NCBI RefSeq assembly: GCF_000422905.1
Contig: NZ_AUGY01000004.1
Coordinates: forward strand, 124,001 to 188,000
Source of the DNA: Paenibacillus alginolyticus DSM 5050 = NBRC 15375
Lineage (GTDB): Bacteria > Bacillota > Bacilli > Paenibacillales > NBRC-103111
DNA length: 64,000 nucleotides
Reading direction: 5' to 3'
The notes beneath the pieces were generated by a model. That model was not told the origin of the DNA and did not search any database. It saw only the letters and a program-made list of their open reading frames with translations. This document shows, piece by piece, positions 18,161 to 26,600 of this stretch (its first letter is position 1; each line of letters starts with the position of its first letter). A program made the translations under genes and the position numbers.

Positions 18161-19984
18161 ATGAGCCGGAGATGGAAGCTGTTAAGTATAGTTAATGATA
18201 TTCCGCTGAAGTTCAAGTTTCTGATCATTTACTTGATGTGTGTGCTGCTTCCCATTTTGTGTATAAACGGTTTATTTTACATGCAGGATAGCAAAAACAC
18301 GGAACGTAGAGAGATGGACAACTTACGAATTTCCCTGAATCGGGTCGGAAGTGAAATCATGCAAATGGTGAACGAAGGTGTCGTGATTGGCAACGCCGTA
18401 GCCGCTGACCGTGTCTTTAATGAAATGCTTGAATATACGTACTCGGATAATGTCGCCTATTACGAAGAATACGATCGTTACCTCCGAGATAAATTGGGTC
18501 AGTATCCGAATATTTACCCATATATATCTTGGATTGGCGTGTATACCTCTAACCCAACGCTATCCAATGGTGGAAGTTACTTTGTGCTTAAGCCCAGTGA
18601 TCTGCAGAGTAAATGGTACCAGAAGATGAACGAAAAGAAAGATAAGGTGACAGTGACCGCTTATTTGGATACGAATCCCATGAATCCCGAGGAGAAATTG
18701 GTATATGTCAGCATTAGTCGGAAGCTGGACAATTTCCCTGACCTTATGGCATTCTCCAAATATCTGCGCATCGATATTCGGATGGATAAGCTGCTGGAGC
18801 TGTTTGATAAAGAACACGATTACTTGCAAATCAAGCTCGTGGATGAGGAAAATCAGCTTGTTCTGGAATCAGCAGGTACGTTTAAAGGTGTTGACCCTCT
18901 GTTGCAGATCCTGCCTGTATCTGGCGATAATCAGCTGGCAGGCTTACCTGGGAATAGCTTTGTCAGTCCTCTCAGTACCGCCAGTTACGTGCTTAACTGG
19001 CGGCTGATCGGGATTCCGGAGGGAAGTCGAATCGCGGAGGAGAGGAAAGGGGTTATCCACTTTTTTATATGGCTGACACTCATCTCTACGATTATTCCGA
19101 CGATATTGATTTATATCATCATGCATTCCTTTAATTTCCGGGTAAGAAAGCTCTCCAAACATATGCAATTGGTGAAAAACGAGAGGTTTGAACCCATCAC
19201 GATGTATGAAGGGAAAGATGAGATCGGCAATCTTCTTCGCAGCTTTAATTTGATGACAGAGAAAATACGCAATTTAATCAATGACGTGTACAAGCTCGAG
19301 ATTCAAAAAAAAGATTTGGAGCTCGAACGCGTTCAGGCAGAGCTGAATTATTTGCAAAGTCAGGTAGATCCTCATTTCCTGTTCAATACGTTAAACGCGA
19401 TTCTCGTAGTCTGTAAGAAATGTCGCTATGAGCATGTGACGGAAATCATACAAAACTTGTCCCAAATTCTGAGAAGGCTGCTAAGCTGGAAAGAGGACTT
19501 GGTAACCGTAGAAGAAGAGTTAAGCTTTACCGAAATGTACCTCCAGATCGAGAAATTCCGATTCCAAGATCGGTTTCACTATGAATTGTCCGTTGACGAA
19601 TCTGTTCTAGCGTATCGGATCCCAAAGATGAGTATTCAATCGCTCGTAGAGAACTCTTGCAAGCATGGTCTTCAATCGGTTAAAGGGAATCGCAGGATTC
19701 GAATATCTGTAGAGCGAGCAGGAATGAACTTGCTCATGAAGGTCGAAGATAACGGAATTGGTATGGACAGTGCGAAGCTGGATGAGATTGTTCAGAGTCT
19801 ATTTAAGGGAGAAGACAACGGCAAGAACATCGGACTTCGCAATGTGTACCGCCGCTTAAATCTGTTTTACGCAGAACGTTCTCTGTTTCATATTGAAAGT
19901 ATCCCCTTCGAGAAGACAAGCGTTACAATACAAATCCCTCTGAGTTTAATCAAGAACCAGGAGGAGGCCCGTGGACATGTATAA
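18161..19984 (+). CDS. YesM-type sensor histidine kinase
   Basis: 607 residues: membrane segment about 20-40, extracellular sensor domain about 40-290, second membrane segment about 298-318 (FIWLTLISTIIPTILIYII), HAMP about 318-370, then the His_kinase module with phospho-accepting His405 in SQVDPHFLFNTLNAIL, N box SIQSLVENSCKHGL and G box VEDNGIGMD. It senses an extracellular cue, in this context probably xylan oligomers, and phosphorylates a YesN-type regulator. It overlaps the second regulator by eight bases at its 3' end. Confidence 0.93.
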   Translation: MSRRWKLLSIVNDIPLKFKFLIIYLMCVLLPILCINGLFYMQDSKNTERREMDNLRISLNRVGSEIMQMVNEGVVIGNAVAADRVFNEMLEYTYSDNVAYYEEYDRYLRDKLGQYPNIYPYISWIGVYTSNPTLSNGGSYFVLKPSDLQSKWYQKMNEKKDKVTVTAYLDTNPMNPEEKLVYVSISRKLDNFPDLMAFSKYLRIDIRMDKLLELFDKEHDYLQIKLVDEENQLVLESAGTFKGVDPLLQILPVSGDNQLAGLPGNSFVSPLSTASYVLNWRLIGIPEGSRIAEERKGVIHFFIWLTLISTIIPTILIYIIMHSFNFRVRKLSKHMQLVKNERFEPITMYEGKDEIGNLLRSFNLMTEKIRNLINDVYKLEIQKKDLELERVQAELNYLQSQVDPHFLFNTLNAILVVCKKCRYEHVTEIIQNLSQILRRLLSWKEDLVTVEEELSFTEMYLQIEKFRFQDRFHYELSVDESVLAYRIPKMSIQSLVENSCKHGLQSVKGNRRIRISVERAGMNLLMKVEDNGIGMDSAKLDEIVQSLFKGEDNGKNIGLRNVYRRLNLFYAERSLFHIESIPFEKTSVTIQIPLSLIKNQEEARGHV

Positions 19985-21482
19985 GGTTATTTTTGCTGAT
20001 GACGAGCCTTTCGCCTTGGAAGGAATAAGGCTTATGGTCGAGTGGGAAGAGCTTGGCTTTGAAATCGTGGGTATGTTCGAGAACGGCGAAGAAGCATTGG
20101 CCTGCATTGAAGCCTGCAAGCCCGATCTCGTGGTGACGGATATTAGGATGCCGGTGATCGACGGATTAGAATTGATTGAAAGGGTGCAAAAGGCAGGCAG
20201 TGATCCGGTATTCATTATTTTAAGCGGCTACAACGATTTCGAGTACGCTCGATCTGCCTTGAGGTATGGGGTTAAGCATTATTTGCTTAAACCAGCTTTA
20301 GATAGGGAATGGGATGCTATCATCCAACTTGTTATTCAGGAGCTGCAGCACCGAGAACAGCAAAAGGTACGAAATGACCTTGTTGCTAATCGTCTTGTAC
20401 CGACTATGCTTGCTCAGATACTTCGGGGAGAAATTTCGGCAACGGACGAGAACGTAGGTGAGATACTGAATCCTTTGGTACTAGGAGATCAGGGCTGGAG
20501 GTATATCCATTTCGAATGGTTGAGCGGCACAGAGCAGGAACTGGATGCGAGGTACTTACAGTCGCAGAAAGTCTATCCCATTGATTTATTTGGGAATCAG
20601 GAGGGGCTTGTCATGCCGTCTGTCCCTGATATCAAGGAGTGGGCTCAACATGTATATGAAGATCTTCGTCAGCGGGGTATCGAATGTTGTCTTTCGATAG
20701 GACCACGGGTTGACTCCCTCCGTCATATTGCAGATTCGTATGCAGGTGCTCTAGAGGCATCAGTGCATCATTTCTTTCATGTATCAGGTGGTCCACTCGA
20801 TTACGAAACGATTCATCACAGGCAAATTAGCTATGATCTCAATGCGGTATCTATCGTAGACGACATTCACATTGCGATCGAGGCGCTTCAGGAGAAACGG
20901 GTTTGCGAGCTGATTAAACAAATGTTTGTGATGCTGTCTGCTAACAAAACGGCTCGGGAAGTCGTCCATTTGTTGGTCATCCGCATTGTTCTGAAGAGCG
21001 CTGCCGTCATTCGGGAGATGGGCATCGATTCAGAGGCTCTGCCTCGTGTTCGCGATTTTTTGAGAAGGGAGCATCGTTCCTTAAAAGAAGTGGAGGAATC
21101 CCTGCAGGTATATATGCAGCAGTATTTGAGCCAGTTGAAGCAGCATAAAGACAAATTCTCGGGCCATCCCCTTCGGGTTATTGAGCGTTATATCCAAGAA
21201 CATTATCGGGAAACGCTAACGATTAAAGATATCGGAGAACGGTTCTTTATGAATCCGGTTTACTTAGGCCAAGCGTTCATGAAGAGGTGCGGCGTAGGCA
21301 TAATTGAGTATATTCATGACCTGCGCATTCATGAGGCGAAGCGAATGCTCTGTGAATCGGATGAAACGATTCGCGTGATCGCGGAGCAGATCGGATACGC
21401 TAACTATCATCATTTCCTCAAAGAGTTTGAAAAACGTGTGTCCGACAAGCCCGCCGTGTATAGACAATTAAGCAAAGCCTAA
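19977..21482 (+). CDS. Second YesN-type response regulator (REC + AraC domain)
   Basis: 501 residues. Receiver VIFADDEPFA with Asp55 in VVTDIRMPVIDGLELI; C-terminal AraC domain with two helix-turn-helix motifs (IKDIGERFFMNPVYLGQAF and IRVIAEQIGYANYHHFLKEF). ATG 19977 fits GGAGGAGG better than GTG 19971. The start overlaps the kinase gene, so this regulator is translationally coupled and is the likelier direct partner of the kinase. No clear terminator follows; a repeat-rich gap does. Confidence 0.92.
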   Translation: MYKVIFADDEPFALEGIRLMVEWEELGFEIVGMFENGEEALACIEACKPDLVVTDIRMPVIDGLELIERVQKAGSDPVFIILSGYNDFEYARSALRYGVKHYLLKPALDREWDAIIQLVIQELQHREQQKVRNDLVANRLVPTMLAQILRGEISATDENVGEILNPLVLGDQGWRYIHFEWLSGTEQELDARYLQSQKVYPIDLFGNQEGLVMPSVPDIKEWAQHVYEDLRQRGIECCLSIGPRVDSLRHIADSYAGALEASVHHFFHVSGGPLDYETIHHRQISYDLNAVSIVDDIHIAIEALQEKRVCELIKQMFVMLSANKTAREVVHLLVIRIVLKSAAVIREMGIDSEALPRVRDFLRREHRSLKEVEESLQVYMQQYLSQLKQHKDKFSGHPLRVIERYIQEHYRETLTIKDIGERFFMNPVYLGQAFMKRCGVGIIEYIHDLRIHEAKRMLCESDETIRVIAEQIGYANYHHFLKEFEKRVSDKPAVYRQLSKA

Positions 21483-21566
21483 AAGAATAGGGAGTGAATC
21501 CTACATTCTGTGCCGCTTCTACGAAGGACGTGTATTTCTTTTCTAAGAGATACACGTCTATTTGCG

Positions 21567-21658
21567 TAGATAAGAAAGTATAAGTTTTATTACACTTCGC
21601 TTCATCAGTCTTGACAAACACGCTCGTCCTAGAAGGACGACGGAGTCGTTTATCCTTG
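21567..21658. repeat. 92-nt direct repeat, copy 1
   Basis: The sequence from TAGATAAGAAAG to TATCCTTG recurs at 22129-22218 in the same orientation with a two-base indel and about eight substitutions. It contains the inverted repeat CGTCCTAGAAGGACG. It is noncoding as far as can be seen. Confidence 0.8.
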
Positions 21659-21845
21659 TCAGCTTCTTCAATTCGCCTAATGATGAAAGTCGATTAGGGG
21701 ACACATAAAGACTGCTTCGAGCAGCGTGTCGGAGAGGGGAAACCGTTCGTCTCGTCTCGACGGGGTCCGCCTATGCGGAATCGCTCGTCCGCTGCGACCA
21801 ATTGATGTAGTGACTCATTTAGGCATCAAAAATTGCAGTCGCTCT

Positions 21846-21899
21846 GCACGAAAGGGTGGTTTTCCGCTGCCACAGGGGCAGCAGGGAAAAACGTCGTGC
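21846..21899. repeat. Long imperfect hairpin between the two direct repeats
   Basis: Outer arms GCACGA/TCGTGC and inner arms TTTTCCGCTGCC/GGCAGCAGGGAAAA form a roughly 54-nt stem-loop without a T tract. It lies in an 890-base stretch with no convincing gene. Confidence 0.55.
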
Positions 21900-21992
21900 G
21901 ATACGAACTTCAACGAAGCGCAAAATAGCTTTTGTAGAATGGCTGCATGTATACATCCTTTTTACCTCTTATTTAGCTCGTTAAATAAAATG

Positions 21993-22069
21993 CCTGCAAA
22001 AATACACTTTTTCGCAGCTACTTCTCAGGTACAAGCAGAAATGCTGCAATAATACTGTATATTTGCAGG
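21993..22069. repeat. 77-nt imperfect palindrome
   Basis: Left arm begins CCTGCAAAAATACACTTTTT and is matched by a right arm ending TACTGTATATTTGCAGG, around a CAGGTAC centre. The long, AT-rich, self-complementary form suggests a MITE- or REP-like element, though no target-site duplication was established. Confidence 0.6.
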
Positions 22070-22128
22070 AATTCCTCCCTAATCGTCGGATTCGATTGAA
22101 AACTCTGCACTTATGCAGGCTTTTTCAG

Positions 22129-22218
22129 TAGATAAGCGTATAAGGTTTATTACACTTCGCGTCATCAGTCTTGACAAACGCGCTCGTCCTAGAAGGACGA
22201 CGGAGTTGGTTATCCTTG
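22129..22218. repeat. 90-nt direct repeat, copy 2
   Basis: The second copy of the element at 21567-21658, with the same CGTCCTAGAAGGACG core. It ends about 60 bases before the promoter module of the GH10 gene. Confidence 0.8.
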
Positions 22219-22278
22219 TATGAGTGTGACTGGAAACATCGCATCCAATTTTTAATGCTTTTTAAGAATAGGGGGGAG

Positions 22279-22324
22279 AGACCTTTAATCTGTGAATGGT
22301 AAGTGTATTCAGATTCTATATCAT
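22279..22324 (+). promoter_or_regulatory. Promoter module before the cytoplasmic GH10 xylanase
   Basis: Block 22279-22310 matches the module at 12716-12747 in 28 of 32 positions. TGGTAA (22297-22302) and TATCAT (22319-22324) are spaced 16 bases, exactly as TTGTAA and TATAAT are in the other copy. TGGTAAGTGTATTCA is a weaker cre-like site. The shared layout suggests the xylanase and the transporter are controlled together. Confidence 0.5.
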
Positions 22325-22376
22325 ATAACATAGATGGCCTGTTTAAACAGGATATGATGAGGAGGCTTGCCAATCC

Positions 22377-23369
22377 ATGAACAACAAGGTACCGAACTTG
22401 CACGATGCTTTTAACGGAATATTCAGAATCGGGGCGGCCGTTAGCACGAAGACCATCCGATCCGAGGGGGATTTCATCGCCCGTCATTATAACAGCATTA
22501 CCGCGGAGAACCAGATGAAGTTCGAGGAGATCCATCCTGAGGAAGGGCGGTATGCGTTTGAGGCGGCGGATGAAATAATGGATTTCGCTATGCGGAACGG
22601 GATTGCCGTCCGGGGGCATACGATGGTCTGGCATAATCAAACCTCCGATTGGGTGTTTGAAAGCCCTTCCGGCGGTCCAGCCAGCAGAGAACTGGTTCTC
22701 TTACGGATGCAGGAGCATATCCGTACGGTAGCCAGTCGTTACAAGGGGAGGGTTTATGCGTGGGACGTGGTCAATGAGGCGATCGAAGATAAGGCGGAAC
22801 TGGTGATGCGAAGTACCAAATGGTTGGAGATTCTCGGTGAGGATTATATCCGCTATGCCTTCGAGGCAGCACATGAAGCCGATCCGAATGCGCTTCTCTT
22901 CTATAACGACTACAACGAGACAGAGCCGGTCAAGCGGGAGAAGATTTATAATCTCGTCCGTTCCTTGAAGGAGAAGGGGGTTCCGATCCACGGAATCGGC
23001 ATGCAGGGACATTGGAACATCCATGGTCCTTCCTTGGATGAAATCCGGCAAGCGATCGAGCTTTACGCATCCCTCGATCTGGAGCTTCACATCACTGAGT
23101 TGGATCTTTCCATGTTCCACTTTGACGATAGACGGACCGATCTGACGGTGCCCACCGAGCAAATGGTGGAGCTGCAGCAGCAGCGGTACGAGGAAATCTT
23201 CGGACTTTTTAAGGAATATCGGGATGTCATTACGTCGGTAACGTTCTGGGGAGCGGCTGACAACTATACCTGGTTGGACAACTTCCCAGTTCGGGGCCGA
23301 AAGAATTGGCCGTTTCTGTTCGATGGGAAATTTCAACCTAAACAAGCATTCTGGCGTGTAATCGGATAA
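22377..23369 (+). CDS. GH10 endo-1,4-beta-xylanase, cytoplasmic
   Basis: 330 residues covering one GH10 barrel and nothing else. Acid/base Glu134 lies in DVVNEAIED and nucleophile Glu241 in HITELDLS; HTMVWHNQTSDWVF and GIGMQGHWNI are family motifs. There is no signal peptide, as in the intracellular XynA2-type enzymes that trim imported aldouronates and xylo-oligosaccharides. Start ATG follows GAGGAGGC with somewhat long spacing. It shares a promoter module with the transporter operon at 12.8 kb. Confidence 0.93.
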   Translation: MNNKVPNLHDAFNGIFRIGAAVSTKTIRSEGDFIARHYNSITAENQMKFEEIHPEEGRYAFEAADEIMDFAMRNGIAVRGHTMVWHNQTSDWVFESPSGGPASRELVLLRMQEHIRTVASRYKGRVYAWDVVNEAIEDKAELVMRSTKWLEILGEDYIRYAFEAAHEADPNALLFYNDYNETEPVKREKIYNLVRSLKEKGVPIHGIGMQGHWNIHGPSLDEIRQAIELYASLDLELHITELDLSMFHFDDRRTDLTVPTEQMVELQQQRYEEIFGLFKEYRDVITSVTFWGAADNYTWLDNFPVRGRKNWPFLFDGKFQPKQAFWRVIG

Positions 23370-23490
23370 GCCATTTTGGATCTGGAGCGTCATCGCCGCT
23401 CCGGGGGCCAAGGCTAGGGCTAAGAGCTTGTGACGGTCAGTCGGCTGTCGGAATTAGGCAAGTCAGAGCAGTAAGTCATCGACAAAGGGG

Positions 23491-23537
23491 TCGTCCCGTA
23501 GGTCAATTTATGACCTTTTGGGACGATTTCTTTTTAT
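23491..23537 (+). terminator. Rho-independent terminator after the GH10 gene
   Basis: Stem TCGTCCC/GGGACGA extended by AGGTCA/TGACCT around a 5-nt loop, followed by TTTCTTTTTATT. Confidence 0.9.
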
Positions 23538-23649
23538 TAGTAAGAGGACTAATTTTTAATACATTCTACGCCATAATTGAGGGGGGATTATTCTTTATTT
23601 TGAGTATGTGAAGCCAATTACCTAAGTTGTAAAATGAAATTGGAATAGA

Positions 23650-23664
23650 TTGTAAGCGATTTCA
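23650..23664 (+). promoter_or_regulatory. cre site before the surface xylanase gene
   Basis: TTGTAAGCGATTTCA fits WTGNAARCGNWWWCA at every position and ends six bases before the AGGAGG ribosome site. It predicts CcpA repression of the secreted xylanase when preferred sugars are present. No clear -35/-10 pair could be chosen in the AT-rich DNA upstream. Confidence 0.7.
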
Positions 23665-23682
23665 AGAAAGAGGAGGATGCTT

Positions 23683-26600
23683 GTGAGAAAGAAAATGAAT
23701 GTATGGGTGGCAATCGTGCTGCTGTTTGGGATGATCGCTCCCCAGCTGTTAGCGCCTTTGGAGGCAGCAGCCAACGGATCGGTGGTTTTGTCCCAAAGCT
23801 TTGAAGATGGCCAAACAGGCGGCTGGGCAAAGGTGCCTTGGATGGGGGACGGAAACGTTGCCATAACGTCTGCAACATATTCCGAAGGATCCAAGTCCTT
23901 GGCGATGACGAACCGTGCTGCAAGTAACAGCAGCCCGTTCTTGGATTTGACTTCGTTGACGAAACCTGACCATACGTACGATTTATCGCTGAAGCTTAAA
24001 CTCGGAGCAGGAACCGACACCTTTCATATCGCTTCTAATGTCGCCGCCGCCTCGCTGACTAACCAATATCCTTGGTTGGTAGGGGATAAATCGGTTAAAT
24101 CCACAGAATGGACCACCTTTGAATTGAAGGGGTACCAGCTCCCGAGCGATACCACGGGGTTCAAAATATGGGTTGAGTCGAATAATTCCACCACGACGGA
24201 GGATCTCTATATCGATGAAGTGTCGCTAACGGACGTCACGTCGATTGATCAACCGGGGATCCAATCTACTTTTGAAAACGGGCAGGGGGAATGGGTACGT
24301 AGGAACGGATCCGGCAATATCGGCATCTCGTCGGTTGACAATCACACCGTCGGCGGCTCCACGAGCTTGCTGACCATGGTAACAGAGCAATATGACAGAC
24401 CTTTGCTTAACGTCCTGGGGGATATGTCTGTGGGCAACAAATACAATTTGTCCGCATGGGTAAAAATGGCTTCGGGGCAGTCCCCCACTGTATTGCGGCT
24501 CTCTGTACAAAGCGGTGACAGTTCTTATGCCAATGTTTCATCTAACGTGACGGTGACATCTGATCAATGGGTACAGTTGACCGGCACGTTCACATTAACA
24601 AGCACCCCGACTGTTTTGAATGCATACGTGGAAGTAGCCGACAAGTATAGCGATGCAAGATCCTTCTATATGGACGATTTCGATTTGTCCAATGTGGGCC
24701 GAGTAGCCGGACCACTGCCAATTCAAACGGATATGGATCATTTGAAGGACGTCTATGCAGACAACTTCAAGATCGGTGCTGCGGTGACTGGCGACCAGCT
24801 TACTTCCGATGTTCACACACTTCTGGACTATCACTACAGTTCCATCGTCGCCGAGAACGCCACAAAGCCGGGCTCTCTGGAACCGACAGAAGGGCAATGG
24901 AACTGGACGGAAGCAGACAAGACTGCACAGTATGCCAAGGATCACAATATGAATTTCCGGTTGCATACTCTTGTTTGGCATTCACAGGCTGCGGAATGGA
25001 TGTTTAAGGACGCCCAGGGCCAGCCGCTTGCAGCAACACCGGAGAATAAACAGCTGGTGCTGGACCGTCTCACGACTCATATCCAAACTGTTGCGCGTCA
25101 CTTCACTGTCATGGATGTACCGATCAATGCCATCGACGTCGTCAACGAAGTCATCGACCCAGGACAGCGGGACGGCATGCGGAAGAGCGAGTGGTACAAT
25201 CTGACTGGCCTGGACTTTATCCGAACAGCTTTCACAGTTGCTCGGCAAGAGTTCCCGAACTCTAAGCTGTATATTAACGATTATGGTACGCAGGATCCGG
25301 TCAAACGCGATTTCTTGTTTAATTTGGTAACGAAGCTGAGAAAAGAGGGAATTCCGATTGACGGTGTAGGCCATCAAACGCACATCAGCATCGGCGGCCC
25401 CTCTATCGAACAAATCTCCGATTCTATCCGGAAATTCGGAGAAGCCGGCTTCGACAATCAGATCACAGAGCTTGATGTTTCTGTTTATACGGATAGCTCC
25501 ACAACCAGCTTTGACGAGAACATGCTTATTAAACAAGGGTACCGCTACAAACAACTGTTCCAAGAGCTGGTTCGACTGGACAACGAGGGCAAACATGCCG
25601 ACCCGAACACTCCAGCATATAATCCTGACGGATGGATCAGCAATGTGACTCTATGGGGGATTACAGACGATCATACCTGGCTGGACAACTTCAATAATAT
25701 CATCCGTAAAGATGCCCCACTTCCGTTTGACGTGAAGCATCAAGCGAAATACGCGTATTGGGGAATGATCGAAGCAGTAAAGACGGTAACGCCTACTCAT
25801 CTTCCCATCACTCCAGAAACAGCACTCACAGCTCAAGGCACACCTGTAAACGCTTCAGATTCGGTTTGGAATACGATTCCGGCAATCAAGACCCAACAAG
25901 CAGGTACGCTGCAGGTTCAAGTGAAAACGTTGTGGGACGACCATAACCTATATGCCCGTGTAGCGGTCAAAGACAGTACCAAAACCGTAACGGATAAAAT
26001 CGATCTCTTCGTAGATAACAGTGGAATCCAGAAGTATACATTCGCACGAAATGATGCTCATATTACGGAAACCACCGACGGTTATGTACTGCAAGCATCG
26101 ATCCCACTGGCAGGCACCTTAGGCAAGCAAGTGAAGTTTGACGTAAGAGTGACCGACATGGGAACTAATGACGGTACGGAGCATGGCAGCAACGGCGTCA
26201 TCGTTTCCTGGAGCGATCCAAGGAACGTCCGAGACAGCGATACAGCAGGTTACGGGGTCTTGACTTATATCGATACTACCAAGGCGGGAAAAGCTGTTTA
26301 CGGAACCCCCATCATCGACGGTGAATTGGACAGCACGTGGGCGAACGCACCGGTTTATTCCACCGATGTCATGGTAGAACAACATAACAACGCAGTGGCC
26401 AAAGCTCAAATCCGTACGATGTGGGATGAACATAACCTTTATGTTTATGCCGTCGTGCAAGATAGCAAATTGAACGATGCTAACGCGAACCCATGGGAGC
26501 AGGATTCGATTGAAATCTTCGTTGACCAAAACAACGGAAAGACGGATAGCTACCAAATCGACGACGGCCAATACCGAATCAACTTCAAGAACGTGAAGAC

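Noticed and set aside
21726..22052. Plus-strand ORF of about 108 codons in the repeat-rich gap
   Set aside because: It reads through hairpins and repeats, with Arg/Ser-rich low-quality composition and no ribosome site.
22125..22640. Minus-strand ORF overlapping the repeat and the GH10 start
   Set aside because: It is formed by the 90-nt repeat plus the antisense of a clear GH10 gene; no homology-like motifs and no ribosome site.
24982..25596. Long minus-strand ORF inside the surface xylanase
   Set aside because: It is antisense to the GH10 catalytic domain, whose motifs are unmistakable; long shadows are expected in this codon usage.
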